A stretch of DNA of 64,000 nucleotides from NCBI RefSeq assembly GCF_048323695.1, contig NZ_JBLWFT010000001.1, forward strand, positions 682,001 to 746,000. Direction: 5' to 3'. Below are positions 38,130 to 46,619 of this stretch, piece by piece. How positions within the stretch are numbered: the stretch's first letter is position 1; every line of letters starts with the position of its first letter. A program made the translations under genes and the position numbers. The notes under the pieces were generated by a model. That model was given only the letters and a program-made list of their open reading frames with translations, was not told the origin of the DNA and did not search any database. The stretch is from Aquisalimonas sp007126095. GTDB taxonomy: Bacteria; Pseudomonadota; Gammaproteobacteria; Nitrococcales; Aquisalimonadaceae.

Positions 38130-40928
38130 ATGATAGTCCCAGATCAACACGGCGATGTGGTGCGCCTTTCTCTGCTTGATGAACTGCAGGCTCTGGAATC
38201 GGTTTCGGAGCTCCATTCACGCGAGCTGGAGCGGCTGCTGTTCCTGTTCCGGGCGTCCGACCCCGGCATCTACCAGCCCGCCGCGTTGGCCCTGGGCCGT
38301 CGCGCCCTCATGGAGGATGCGGCCAATCGCTCCCTGTACACCTACGCCCACAAGCGCCGAGTTGATCTTGAAGATGTCCATGAACTCAACGGGCAGCGCA
38401 GTACCCGCCGAATCCTGCTCGCTCAGGTCAGCAATTGGGCGTCGCAGCCGGCCGACTGGCGCGGCCCGCCCCCCCTGACGCCGGAACAGGTTGCCGAGGG
38501 TCTGCCCAGTGACCCGGCAGACGCCGCCGTGCTCCTGAACGCCGTGGCACGCCTGCTGGCCACCATGGACATCGAGGGTTTGCCCGAAGCCGCCGAGCAA
38601 CTGCTGCACGACCTCCCCGCCCCGGGCGCCGGGCGGATGGTCTGGCGGCGCTGGACCGAACTACTGTTCGCCATTCGCGCCTACGGCATTCCGACACAGG
38701 TGCCGGGGTGCACCGGGGCGTGGCGTAGCGCCCTGGACCGGCTGGTCGTCGCCGCCCCCGGCGAGGATCCGGTCGGGGATGGCTCACGCCGCCTGATCGC
38801 TCTGGATGAACTGTACCGGGTGGCCGGGGCGCACCCCGACGCCCTGCAGGAGCTCAGTTCCGCGTGGCCGAACTCCGTGTCGGAGGCGGACCGCCGCTGG
38901 TGCAGGCTGCGATTCGCCACCTGGTGCCGCCGCCACTTCCCGAACAGCACCCCGCTGCTCACCGTGGAACCGCGGGAGTATTCGGGGCTCAGCCGTTATG
39001 CGGCGGAAATCGAGCGCGCATGGCAGGAGCGCGCCGGCCATATCGGCGCGTCGCCGGTGGAGAGTTGCGGTCAGGCGCTGTTGAAGACCCTGGCGGAGAT
39101 GGTCGAATCATCGGTAAGCTGGCGTCGACACCCGTCACGGGACCGCGCTCTGGCGCTGTTCCTGATCGTGGACCTGGATATCGCAGTTCCGCTCTCCCCG
39201 GAGCGCGTTGCCGCATTCCCGGGAGTCACCGCCAGTGGCAGCGGGCTGAGCGTGCCATGGGTGCTGCGGGTTACCGAGTGGGAGGGCATCGCCCCCGAGA
39301 CGCTTCTGGACGCCCGCACCCTGCACAACATCAAGGACCTTCCCCTGCAGGAGCAGCTGGTCCGCCGCGACAGTGGTGGTGGCGACAAGCTGGCAGACGT
39401 GCTGGAGCACCGGTTCCGCACCCTGATTCACAACGCGCGCGGATGGGACCCCGCGCGGTTCCTGCTGCGTCTGACAGCCCGACAGCCCGCCCCGGCCTTC
39501 TTCAGGCGGCTCTACAGCGTGGTTCAGAACCGCACCTACGCCACCCCTGACGGCCAGAGCTTTCCGCTCGCACAGTGGTGCCAGGCACTGGCGTCAGAGA
39601 ACGATGACACCATGGTACCCGGCCTGGACTCCACGGATGGTCATCGGGCGCCCGTTCTGGAGAACCTCCGATCTCTTGCCGAGCAGCCGGGCGTCCCCGG
39701 CGAGGCCATCCGTACGCTGGTCTCGCTGCTGGGCCCCTCCGGGGCAACGGTCGGAGCGCCGACCGGCACGGTCATCGGTCTGCTCCGGTACCTCGGACCA
39801 CCGGCGGAGCGCCAGCAAAACCCCGAGCCGGAGCTGGACGCCATTCAGCGCGATCTCCTGCTGCTGCCTGACCTGCTCGCCCCGGACGCCTGGCGCCGGC
39901 GCCATCGGGCCCGGGAAGCGGTTGCCAGTCTGGACGAACGGCTCGACGCCGTGGCCGGCCTGCTCACGCCGCTGCTCCCGCGCCCGGAGGCAACCTGGCT
40001 CACCCACGCCTGTGAGGCGGTCCGCAGGCAGTCCCGGCTCTGGCTGCAGGGGCTGGACGCCGTTGCCCGTATGGCCGCGCGCTACGAGGACACGCCCGAG
40101 CACTGGTCCGACGCCCTGGCAAGCATTCCCGGCGAGCTCCCGGCCGCGCTGCGCAGCCCGCTGCTGCTGGAAGTCTGGAACTGCCTCCGGGATCAGACCA
40201 GTACGCCGATCGCCCTGCTTCACTGGGCCGCGGAAGGACTGGACGACAAGGCCGATCCGGTCATCGTCGAGGCCGTTGCCAGTTACTGGCGTGAGCAGAT
40301 CGAGATGGCCATGGCCCGCGGGGCCACCATGGACGTCAAACTGCTGATGGAAGATCCGGTCTTCGCGACGCTGCGCGCGCGTCTGGAGGACCCGGACCTC
40401 GGATTACGGCTTCGCCGCTGGCACTTCGACCGATTGCGGCCGCTGGAGGGCATTGCCGCCGCACGCAACGCCGGAGGCCCCGAGGGGACCGGCTCCGGCC
40501 TGATGGCGTTCCTCGGCCATTTCACCGCCGTGTGGATCGGCCTGCTCATCGGGGCCATTCTCATGCTCGACTTCGGCGACGCATGGCGGGCAATGGCTGA
40601 AGCCGGCGACATGGCCGGAATCGCGGCAACGTTCTTGATCGGGGCCACTGGCACGGCTGTCTACCTGCTTGCCAACCTGCGGCGCAAGGTGCGCCGTGAC
40701 AACAGCCAGGCAGCTGGCACCTACTGGATGAAACAGCTCGGTCGCGTGCTGGTGTTCCTGCTGGCGTGCCTGATTTACACCCTGGCCGCGACCGGTGGCC
40801 TCTGGCTTCTGCTCTCGGGCACCGCGGAAGTGGTCCACGGCTCCATGGCCATGGGCCATATCATTGTCTGGACCGGGTTTGCACTGTTTGCAGGCACCTT
40901 CTTCGGCCTGGTGGCCAAGGACCTCTGA
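38130..40928 (+). CDS. Large orphan protein with four C-terminal membrane segments
   Basis: 932 residues, start supported by AAGGAAA upstream. The first 785 or so residues look soluble, mainly helical, rich in Leu, Ala, Arg and Pro, with many Trp, and show no motif I recognise. No Walker A, HTH, zinc site or protease triad is evident. Four hydrophobic segments follow (about 795-812, 828-849, 870-895, 908-928), so a large N-terminal domain should sit in the cytoplasm and be held at the inner membrane. It stands alone between an alpha/beta hydrolase gene and a convergent DUF1992 gene. Confidence 0.8.
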   Translation: MIVPDQHGDVVRLSLLDELQALESVSELHSRELERLLFLFRASDPGIYQPAALALGRRALMEDAANRSLYTYAHKRRVDLEDVHELNGQRSTRRILLAQVSNWASQPADWRGPPPLTPEQVAEGLPSDPADAAVLLNAVARLLATMDIEGLPEAAEQLLHDLPAPGAGRMVWRRWTELLFAIRAYGIPTQVPGCTGAWRSALDRLVVAAPGEDPVGDGSRRLIALDELYRVAGAHPDALQELSSAWPNSVSEADRRWCRLRFATWCRRHFPNSTPLLTVEPREYSGLSRYAAEIERAWQERAGHIGASPVESCGQALLKTLAEMVESSVSWRRHPSRDRALALFLIVDLDIAVPLSPERVAAFPGVTASGSGLSVPWVLRVTEWEGIAPETLLDARTLHNIKDLPLQEQLVRRDSGGGDKLADVLEHRFRTLIHNARGWDPARFLLRLTARQPAPAFFRRLYSVVQNRTYATPDGQSFPLAQWCQALASENDDTMVPGLDSTDGHRAPVLENLRSLAEQPGVPGEAIRTLVSLLGPSGATVGAPTGTVIGLLRYLGPPAERQQNPEPELDAIQRDLLLLPDLLAPDAWRRRHRAREAVASLDERLDAVAGLLTPLLPRPEATWLTHACEAVRRQSRLWLQGLDAVARMAARYEDTPEHWSDALASIPGELPAALRSPLLLEVWNCLRDQTSTPIALLHWAAEGLDDKADPVIVEAVASYWREQIEMAMARGATMDVKLLMEDPVFATLRARLEDPDLGLRLRRWHFDRLRPLEGIAAARNAGGPEGTGSGLMAFLGHFTAVWIGLLIGAILMLDFGDAWRAMAEAGDMAGIAATFLIGATGTAVYLLANLRRKVRRDNSQAAGTYWMKQLGRVLVFLLACLIYTLAATGGLWLLLSGTAEVVHGSMAMGHIIVWTGFALFAGTFFGLVAKDL

Positions 40929-40938
40929 CCCCCGCAGC

Positions 40939-40961
40939 CGGGCCGGCGGCGCGCCGGCCCG
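40939..40961. terminator. GC-rich hairpin between convergent genes
   Basis: Perfect 9-bp arms (CGGGCCGGC and GCCGGCCCG) around a 5-base loop, exactly between the stop at 40928 (plus) and the stop at 40962 (minus). The position fits a shared bidirectional terminator. There is no clear T-run on either side. Confidence 0.55.
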
Positions 40962-41345
40962 TTACCGGGATTCGTTGTCATCCAGGCGCGCCAGCAAACG
41001 CTGGTGATAGGCGGTCTCGGTCCAGAGGGCGCCGCCCCGCCTCCCTTCCTGAAGCTTCATGCGCAGCAACTGCAGCCGGCGCTGTGCGCGGTCGCGCTCC
41101 GGCGCGTCATCCAGTGGCAACTGCGCAAGCAGGTCTTCCACCCGTTCGATATCGCGCAGGGTCTGGACTTCCGGCGGCAGATACCCGGCATTCCGCAATA
41201 CACGATAGGCTGCGCGCAGGTGCTCCGGCACCAGCGAATCGTCATCGAGCACCTGGCGGGCCCCTTCACCCGCCAGGTTACTCAATTCCCCGCGTTCGCG
41301 CGCTTCGGCGATGCGCTGTTCCGCCAACTGATCAAGCAGATGCAT
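40962..41345 (-). CDS. DUF1992 (DnaJ homologue C28-type) protein
   Basis: 127 residues. LAEQRIAEARERGELSNLAGEG followed by LDDDSLVPEHLRAAYRVLRNAGYLPPEV is the DUF1992 signature. In bacteria the domain stands alone and its function is unknown. It sits upstream of, and divergent from, the marR gene. Confidence 0.88.
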   Translation of the reverse strand: MHLLDQLAEQRIAEARERGELSNLAGEGARQVLDDDSLVPEHLRAAYRVLRNAGYLPPEVQTLRDIERVEDLLAQLPLDDAPERDRAQRRLQLLRMKLQEGRRGGALWTETAYHQRLLARLDDNESR

Positions 41346-41395
41346 GACTACGGTCTCCGGGTGATGCCGTCATCATAGCCAGGAAGCTGCCACGC

Positions 41396-41423
41396 TTGCA
41401 TTAGTCCGAATTAGGACTATCAT
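41396..41423 (+). promoter_or_regulatory. marR promoter with operator in the spacer
   Basis: A -35 TTGCAT (41396-41401) and -10 TATCAT (41418-41423) are 16 bp apart. The spacer is almost exactly the inverted repeat TAGTCC-N6-GGACTA (41402-41419). A repressor bound there would block polymerase. The same half-sites and spacing recur before wrbA. Confidence 0.65.
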
Positions 41424-41448
41424 TGCTCGTAAGAACTGGAGGCCACCC

Positions 41449-41892
41449 ATGAATGACATCGCATCCCCCGACAAGCCCCTGTACATGCAGCTTCTGCGTG
41501 AGCTGGTGGAAGCGTACCAGGCGTTCGAAGGGTACTCCCTCCCTCATATCAAGTCGCTGGGGCTCACGCCGGCCCAGTTCGACGTGATCGCAACCCTGGG
41601 CAATACCGAGGGCATGACGTTCAAGGAGCTTGGTGAGCGGACGCTGATCTACAAGACCACGCTCACCAGCGTCGTGGACCGGCTGGAGTCCCAGGGGCTG
41701 GTTCAGCGGCAGCCGTCGCTGGAAGACCGCCGCAGCACCATTGCCGTGCTGACGGATGCGGGCGACGCGCTGTTCCGCTCCGCATTTCCGAAGCACAGCG
41801 AATACCTGCGCCAGCGGCTGGATCAGCTGTCGGATGAAGAGATGAAAGCGAGCATCGAGGCGCTGCGGACGTTGCGCAGGGTCTTCAGGTAA
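41449..41892 (+). CDS. MarR-family transcriptional regulator
   Basis: 147 residues. Winged helix-turn-helix with MTFKELGERTLIYKTTLTSVVDRLESQGLVQRQPSLEDRRS (DNA-recognition helix and wing with the D-x-R pair). Dimer helices lie at both ends. Two matching operators (its own promoter and that of wrbA) suggest it represses itself and wrbA. Given the wrbA partner, a quinone or electrophile signal is likely. Confidence 0.9.
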   Translation: MNDIASPDKPLYMQLLRELVEAYQAFEGYSLPHIKSLGLTPAQFDVIATLGNTEGMTFKELGERTLIYKTTLTSVVDRLESQGLVQRQPSLEDRRSTIAVLTDAGDALFRSAFPKHSEYLRQRLDQLSDEEMKASIEALRTLRRVFR

Positions 41893-41926
41893 GGCGCCGC
41901 ACGGGCGGCGTGATTTTACGTCTTTT

Positions 41927-41944
41927 TTGTCCATTTTCGGACTA
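41927..41944 (+). promoter_or_regulatory. Second MarR-type operator, before wrbA
   Basis: TTGTCC-N6-GGACTA, sharing 11 of 12 arm bases and the 6-bp spacing with the inverted repeat in the marR promoter. It ends 21 nt before the wrbA ATG. Confidence 0.6.
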
Positions 41945-41965
41945 ACGACGCAGAGGTGTCACCAC

Positions 41966-42574
41966 ATGAAAGTACTCATTGTCTACTACAGCACGTTCGG
42001 CAACGTTCTCGACATGGCCCGCCTGGTCGCCGAAGGCGTGGAAAGCGTGCCCGGCGCCGAGGCGGTGATCCGCACCGTGCCGGAGCTGATGCCCGACGAG
42101 GTCATCCAGGGCAACGACGGCATGAAGGCAGGTCGCGAGAGGCAGAAAGACATCCCGCTTGTCACCGATGATGACTTCCGCGAAGCCGGTGCCATTGCGC
42201 TCGGAACGCCCACGCGTTTCGGCAACATGGCCGCCCAGCTGAAGAACCGGATCGACCAGGTCAGCGCGCTGTGGATGGAAGGGGTGTTCGAGGACAAGCC
42301 GGCCGGCATGTTCGTCTCCACCGCCAGCCTCCACGGTGGCCAGGAGGCGACCATCACGTCCAGCCTCGGCCCGCTCATGCATCTGGGCATGATCCCCGTG
42401 GGTGTCCCCTACTCCACGCAGGAACTGTTCGTAACACAGGGCGGTGGCTCACCTTACGGCCCGGGGCACATCGCCGGTGGCAACAATGACCGCGCCATCG
42501 ACAATGAAGAATCGGCCATCTGCCGCGCGCTGGGTGCACGGCTCGCGCGCATCGGCCTGAAGCTTCAGGGCTGA
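41966..42574 (+). CDS. wrbA: NAD(P)H:quinone oxidoreductase WrbA
   Basis: 202 residues from the ATG at 41966. Flavodoxin-like: FMN loop YYSTFGNVLDMA, GTPTRFGNMAAQLKNRIDQ, STASLHGGQEATI and the late GGSPYGPGHIAGG, all WrbA hallmarks. It reduces quinones by two electrons, avoiding semiquinone radicals. A MarR operator precedes it. Confidence 0.93.
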   Translation: MKVLIVYYSTFGNVLDMARLVAEGVESVPGAEAVIRTVPELMPDEVIQGNDGMKAGRERQKDIPLVTDDDFREAGAIALGTPTRFGNMAAQLKNRIDQVSALWMEGVFEDKPAGMFVSTASLHGGQEATITSSLGPLMHLGMIPVGVPYSTQELFVTQGGGSPYGPGHIAGGNNDRAIDNEESAICRALGARLARIGLKLQG

Positions 42575-42700
42575 CCCTGCAGGAGGGTGTCGGCGCCGTG
42601 CCGGCACCCTTCGTCCTACCCCTCCCGATCCGGTATCATGACGCGGACCTTCCGCGTGAAGGCCCGCCTTTCTCCTCAGCAACCTCGCGGACGGCGCCGG

Positions 42701-43783
42701 ATGCCACGCCACCTGGATGTTCTCATTGCCGGTCAGGGGATCGCCGGTTCGCTGCTGGCTTACCACCTGATGGCCCGAGGCCTGGATGTCTGCATTGCCG
42801 ACCCCGGGGCGCCTGACGGCACGGCCAGTCGCGCCGCTGCAGGCATTCTCAGCCCGTATACGGGCCGCCGCTACAAGGCACCGGGAGAGCTTGATGCCAT
42901 GCTCGCGGAATGCCACAGCACCTACCAGAGCATCGCCAGGACCATCGGCGTCACGGTCTACCACCCGCAACCGATCTGGCGTATCGTGCAGCGGCAACCG
43001 GAACTGACCGACATTGAACGACGTCGCCACGAGCGCCCTGGGCGGGAACTGATCAGCCCCGTTCAGCACAACGGGCTGCCGGAAGGAATGCGAGCCCCGC
43101 TGGGCGCTACCCGGATCGACGGCGGTGGCCAGGTCGACATGGAGACGCTGCTCTCCGGCCTGCGCCACTGGTTCATGGAGCGCGAAAGCCTGATCCCGGA
43201 GCAACTGACCGCCCCGGCCATGACGGGGCCGACCGGGGGCGCTCTGGAATGGCGGGGGCTGCGCGCCGATGTGGTTGTGTTCTGCGACGGCGCCGCGGCA
43301 TTCGCCAACCCGTGGTGGCGGGGGCTGCCCTGGCGTGCGTCGCGCGGCGAGACGGTGGACGTGGAACCGGCGCGACCCGACACCTGGCCGCGGGTCATCG
43401 TGACGGGGGGCAAATCGCTCGTGCCAATGGCGCCTGGACGTTACCGCATCGGCTCGACCTACGACCACGCATCGCAGGCCGGCGCCCCCACCGGCGAGGC
43501 GCAACGGACGCTTCTCGACGCCTTGCCAGGCCTCACGGACGGCGACCCGACGGCCCGCGTCGTCGGTGCCCGTACCGGCATCCGGCCGGGCTCCCGGACG
43601 GGCAACCCCTTTACCGGATTCCACCCGGCTGCGCCCCGGATCGGCATCCTCAACGGACTCGGCTCCCGCGGCACCCTCCACGCCCCCTGGCTCGCACGGC
43701 GACTGGCCGAGCGCATTGTGGATGGCACACCTCTCCCGGACCACGTCGACGTGGCGCACCTTTCCGGACTGCCAACCCGATGA
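42701..43783 (+). CDS. FAD-dependent oxidoreductase resembling MnmC(o)
   Basis: 360 residues from the ATG at 42701. A DAO-type FAD fold starts LIAGQGIAGSLLAYHLMARG. AAAGILSPYTGRRY resembles the GNRQGALYPLL segment of MnmC, and the C-terminal LNGLGSRGTLHAPWLARRLAERI resembles the ALGSRG...APL...ILA part of the MnmC oxidase domain. MnmC(o) removes the carboxymethyl group from cmnm5(s2)U34 in tRNA. The stop overlaps the start of an MnmM-like methyltransferase gene (ATGA), which would do the next step. A generic D-amino-acid oxidase-like role is the alternative. Confidence 0.75.
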   Translation: MPRHLDVLIAGQGIAGSLLAYHLMARGLDVCIADPGAPDGTASRAAAGILSPYTGRRYKAPGELDAMLAECHSTYQSIARTIGVTVYHPQPIWRIVQRQPELTDIERRRHERPGRELISPVQHNGLPEGMRAPLGATRIDGGGQVDMETLLSGLRHWFMERESLIPEQLTAPAMTGPTGGALEWRGLRADVVVFCDGAAAFANPWWRGLPWRASRGETVDVEPARPDTWPRVIVTGGKSLVPMAPGRYRIGSTYDHASQAGAPTGEAQRTLLDALPGLTDGDPTARVVGARTGIRPGSRTGNPFTGFHPAAPRIGILNGLGSRGTLHAPWLARRLAERIVDGTPLPDHVDVAHLSGLPTR

Positions 43784-44349
43784 AACGACGCCCCCTCACC
43801 GCGCTGGTCCACGAGCTGCTGGAACCGATACTCAGCGATGGGGCGGTCGCCGTGGACGCGACCGCGGGCAACGGCCACGACACCGCCTTCCTCGCCCGGA
43901 GCGTCGGGGCCGGCGGGCGGGTCTACGCCCTGGACATCCAGGAGGCGGCACTGGAACAGGCACGGCGCCGGCTGCAGCAAGGCGGTCTGCTTGAGCGTGT
44001 GCGACTCATCCGGGGCGACCACGCCAGCCTTCTGGAACTGCTCGGTCACGAGCACCAGGGCCGCGTGGCGGCCGTTACCTTCAACCTGGGCTACCTTCCC
44101 GGAGGCGATCGCAGCCGCATCACCAGTGCTGCCACGACCATTCCCGCGCTCCGCCAGGCGACAACGTTGCTGGCACCGAGCGGTCGGCTGACGATTCTTG
44201 CTTACGTTGGGCACTCCGGAGGCAGGCTGGAAGCCAGTGCCGTTGAGGAGTGGGCGAACGCTCTTGGCTCGCCATTCGGTGTGAGGGAGGTGCGCCCGCC
44301 GGGAACGCCCGATCAGGCACCCCGCCTGTTCGTGATTGACCGCGAATGA
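43780..44349 (+). CDS. mnmM: MnmM (YtqB)-like tRNA wobble uridine methyltransferase
   Basis: 189 residues from the ATG at 43780. Closely matches B. subtilis YtqB: VDATAGNGHDTAFLA (SAM motif I), VYALDIQEAALEQA (motif II) and VTFNLGYLPGGD (motif IV). YtqB is now known as MnmM, which methylates nm5s2U34 to mnm5s2U34. Translational overlap with the MnmC(o)-like oxidase places both last steps of mnm5 synthesis in one unit, but as separate proteins rather than the fused MnmC of most gammaproteobacteria. Confidence 0.82.
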   Translation: MKRRPLTALVHELLEPILSDGAVAVDATAGNGHDTAFLARSVGAGGRVYALDIQEAALEQARRRLQQGGLLERVRLIRGDHASLLELLGHEHQGRVAAVTFNLGYLPGGDRSRITSAATTIPALRQATTLLAPSGRLTILAYVGHSGGRLEASAVEEWANALGSPFGVREVRPPGTPDQAPRLFVIDRE

Positions 44350-44395
44350 CGGCCCGAACACCGGCATTCGCGATCAATCAGCGTCTGCGGGGACT

Positions 44396-44512
44396 TTACT
44401 TGCCTGCTTCCAGGCGCCGCTGACGACGGATCTTGGATGCTTTCGGGCGGGTTTTGCCGTTGGTTCCACGCCAGATCTTGCCGCGGCGGCTGCGCTGATC
44501 GCCTCGAGCCAT
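44396..44512 (-). CDS. 30S ribosomal protein THX-like small protein
   Basis: 38 residues from the ATG at 44512, very basic: MARGDQRSRRGKIWRGTNG, then a Lys/Arg-rich tail. The pattern (G/A)RGD-x-RS-(R/K)-(R/K)-GKI-(W/F)-RG-T-x-GK-x-RP is that of THX-type proteins bound at the head of the small ribosomal subunit. Divergent from yjbQ. Confidence 0.8.
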   Translation of the reverse strand: MARGDQRSRRGKIWRGTNGKTRPKASKIRRQRRLEAGK

Positions 44513-44587
44513 GATGCTCTCCTTGGTTGAAGTCACGAATACAATCCGCAATGGTAAGATTCCTGCTTCACAAACACAAAGGCAACG

Positions 44588-45007
44588 GTGGCCATGCAGC
44601 AGCACGCTCTCGTCATCAACACGTCAGGCCGCGGACTCACCGACCTCACCGGTGAGCTGACCCGACTGGTTACCCATAGCGGGTATCGCACCGCCCTTTG
44701 CCATGTGTTCATCCGGCATACCAGCGCATCGCTGCTGATTCAGGAGAACGCCGACCCATCGGTTCAACGCGACCTGGAGCGGCTATTCGCGAGACTGGTG
44801 CCGGACGGCGATCCGTTGTTCGAGCATGACATGGAAGGGCCAGACGACATGCCCGCGCATGTGCGCAGCGCACTCACCCAGACCGACCTCACCATCCCCG
44901 TGAGTGACGGACGACTCCACCTCGGAACCTGGCAGGGCGTCTACCTGTGGGAGCACCGCCACAGACCGCACCGGCGGGAACTGACCATCACGCTTCAGGG
45001 CGAGTGA
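44588..45007 (+). CDS. yjbQ: YjbQ family (UPF0047) protein
   Basis: 139 residues from a GTG at 44588, or 137 from the ATG at 44594. HVFIRHTSASLLIQENADP and the later GTWQGVYLWEHRHRPHRRE are the family signatures; conserved His residues make a metal-like pocket. Members show weak thiamine phosphate synthase activity, and the true role is unsettled. Confidence 0.88.
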   Translation: MAMQQHALVINTSGRGLTDLTGELTRLVTHSGYRTALCHVFIRHTSASLLIQENADPSVQRDLERLFARLVPDGDPLFEHDMEGPDDMPAHVRSALTQTDLTIPVSDGRLHLGTWQGVYLWEHRHRPHRRELTITLQGE

Positions 45008-45025
45008 TCCGCCCCGCGCGAACAT

Positions 45026-45796
45026 CTACCAAGGGATCGGCTGACCGTCCCAGGCAAGAAAACTGCCCGACGCCTCCGGGGTCAGCCCGTCGATCACGGT
45101 GAACAGCCGCGATACCGTGTACTCGGTGGTGAACAGCTTGCCCTCCGGCACGCGCGCCTGAAACGGCTCCGACAAGGCGGTGTCGGTGGTCCCCGGGTGC
45201 AGGGCGACGCAGACCAGGGCGCGGGAGCGCCGCCCCAGCTCAACGGAAATCCCGCGGGTGAACATGTTCTGGGCCGCCTTGGCGCCGCGATAGGCGTACC
45301 AGCCGCCCAGGCCGTTGTCGCCGATGCTGCCCACACGCGCGGACATGTTCGCCAGTACCGCATGCTCGCGGTGGCACAGGAGTTGCGCGAAGGCCCGGGC
45401 GACCAGCAGCGGGCCGAATGCGTTCACCCGGAAACTCTTCTCCAGGTTCTCCAGTCGGACGTCATTCAGCCGCTTCTCCGGGACCATCCCGTGCTCGTCA
45501 TGGAGAAGCCCGGCGACGTTGAACAGCAGATGCAGACGCGGGCTGCGCGCCGCCACGGTGGCAGCAGCATCCTCGATGCTGGCCTCGTCGGTCACATCCA
45601 ACCGCAGCACCACCAGTCGCTCGGGGTGTTCGTCCGCCAGCGCCTGCAGCGCTTCCGCTCGCTCCGGGCGACGCGATGTGGCGTACACCCGCCCCACCCG
45701 CGGCTCGGCGAGCAACTGGCGAACGCACTCCAGGCCAATACCCCGGCTGGCACCCTGGATGAGTGCGTGAAAGCCATCCGGAAACCGTTGGAACAT
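45026..45796 (-). CDS. SDR-family oxidoreductase (CsgA-like)
   Basis: 256 residues. Cofactor motif GASRGIGLECVRQLL near the N-terminus, LRLDVTDEASIED, VAGLLHDE, and the catalytic Tyr-Lys in WYAYRGAKAAQNM. The pattern matches C-factor-like short-chain dehydrogenases. Substrate unknown. It follows the hemolysin III-family gene by 12 nt. Confidence 0.87.
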   Translation of the reverse strand: MFQRFPDGFHALIQGASRGIGLECVRQLLAEPRVGRVYATSRRPERAEALQALADEHPERLVVLRLDVTDEASIEDAAATVAARSPRLHLLFNVAGLLHDEHGMVPEKRLNDVRLENLEKSFRVNAFGPLLVARAFAQLLCHREHAVLANMSARVGSIGDNGLGGWYAYRGAKAAQNMFTRGISVELGRRSRALVCVALHPGTTDTALSEPFQARVPEGKLFTTEYTVSRLFTVIDGLTPEASGSFLAWDGQPIPW

Positions 45797-45808
45797 CTTT
45801 GCTGACCT

Positions 45809-46492
45809 TCAGCTACTGCTGGCGACGCCGCCGGTCAGGGCGACACCGATCAGGACTGCCGCATAGTGGCAGGCCGCGGCGGCAACCACGAAGGCGTGCC
45901 AGATGGCGTTATGGAACGGCAGCCGTTTCCACAGATAGAACGGCACACCCACGCTGTAGAGACCACCACCGACGAGAATGAGCACCAGAACCACCAGCGA
46001 CGCCGAGGAGACCAGCGGCTGTAACGCGAACACCACGCTCCAGCCCAGGACCAGATACAGGGCCAGCGAGCTGCGGGGCTTGAGCGGTTCGCGTCGGAAC
46101 AGGCGGATGGCCATCCCGGTCAATGCGATCAACCAAACGAACGCGAACAGGATCCAGCCGGTTGTCCCGCCCATCACGTGCAACGTCAGGGGCGTGTACG
46201 TGGCCGCGATCATGAGCAGGATACCGGCGTGATCCAGGCGCTGGAACAGACCGGCCCAGTGGGAGCTGTCCGTGAGGTCGTGATTGCACAGGGCGGAGCA
46301 GCCGAGCATGCCCACCAGCCCGACGCTGTAGACCACGAGGCTGGCCCACAGCAGCGCATCGCCATGAGCGACGACACCGGCCACGATCATCATGGCGACA
46401 ACACCGACCACGGCTCCTGTGATCCCGCACCAGTGCACGATCCGGTCCATCCACTGCTCGGCACGGGAATAAACGCGTGTTATCCGGGTCAC
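45809..46492 (-). CDS. Hemolysin III family (TrhA/YqfA) membrane protein
   Basis: 227 residues with seven hydrophobic segments. Conserved residues: SALCNHDLTDSSHWAGLFQRLDHAGILLMIAATYTP, with the Ser, Asp and His expected of the metal site, and the C-terminal HNAIWHAFVVAAAACHYAAV. The PAQR/HlyIII superfamily includes YqfA/TrhA, linked to membrane energetics. Direct haemolytic activity should not be assumed. The start is GTG at 46492 or ATG at 46450. In operon with the SDR gene. Confidence 0.88.
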   Translation of the reverse strand: MTRITRVYSRAEQWMDRIVHWCGITGAVVGVVAMMIVAGVVAHGDALLWASLVVYSVGLVGMLGCSALCNHDLTDSSHWAGLFQRLDHAGILLMIAATYTPLTLHVMGGTTGWILFAFVWLIALTGMAIRLFRREPLKPRSSLALYLVLGWSVVFALQPLVSSASLVVLVLILVGGGLYSVGVPFYLWKRLPFHNAIWHAFVVAAAACHYAAVLIGVALTGGVASSS

Positions 46493-46619
46493 CGCCCCCC
46501 CTTTCGAGAACTCTCGCCCGCTGGCGCGGACATCAGCCGTTCCAGTACGCTAACACGGCTTTCCCGGTTTTGCCGCGCCGGTTCAGCCGCCCCACTCGCA
46601 ACGGCAGGGAGATGCCTGT

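Noticed and set aside
42638..42700. Earlier start (ATG 42638) for the MnmC(o)-like gene
   Set aside because: The added 21 residues are Arg/Pro rich, unlike the family, and the FAD motif begins right after the ATG at 42701. The ATG at 42638 overlaps a likely -10 element.
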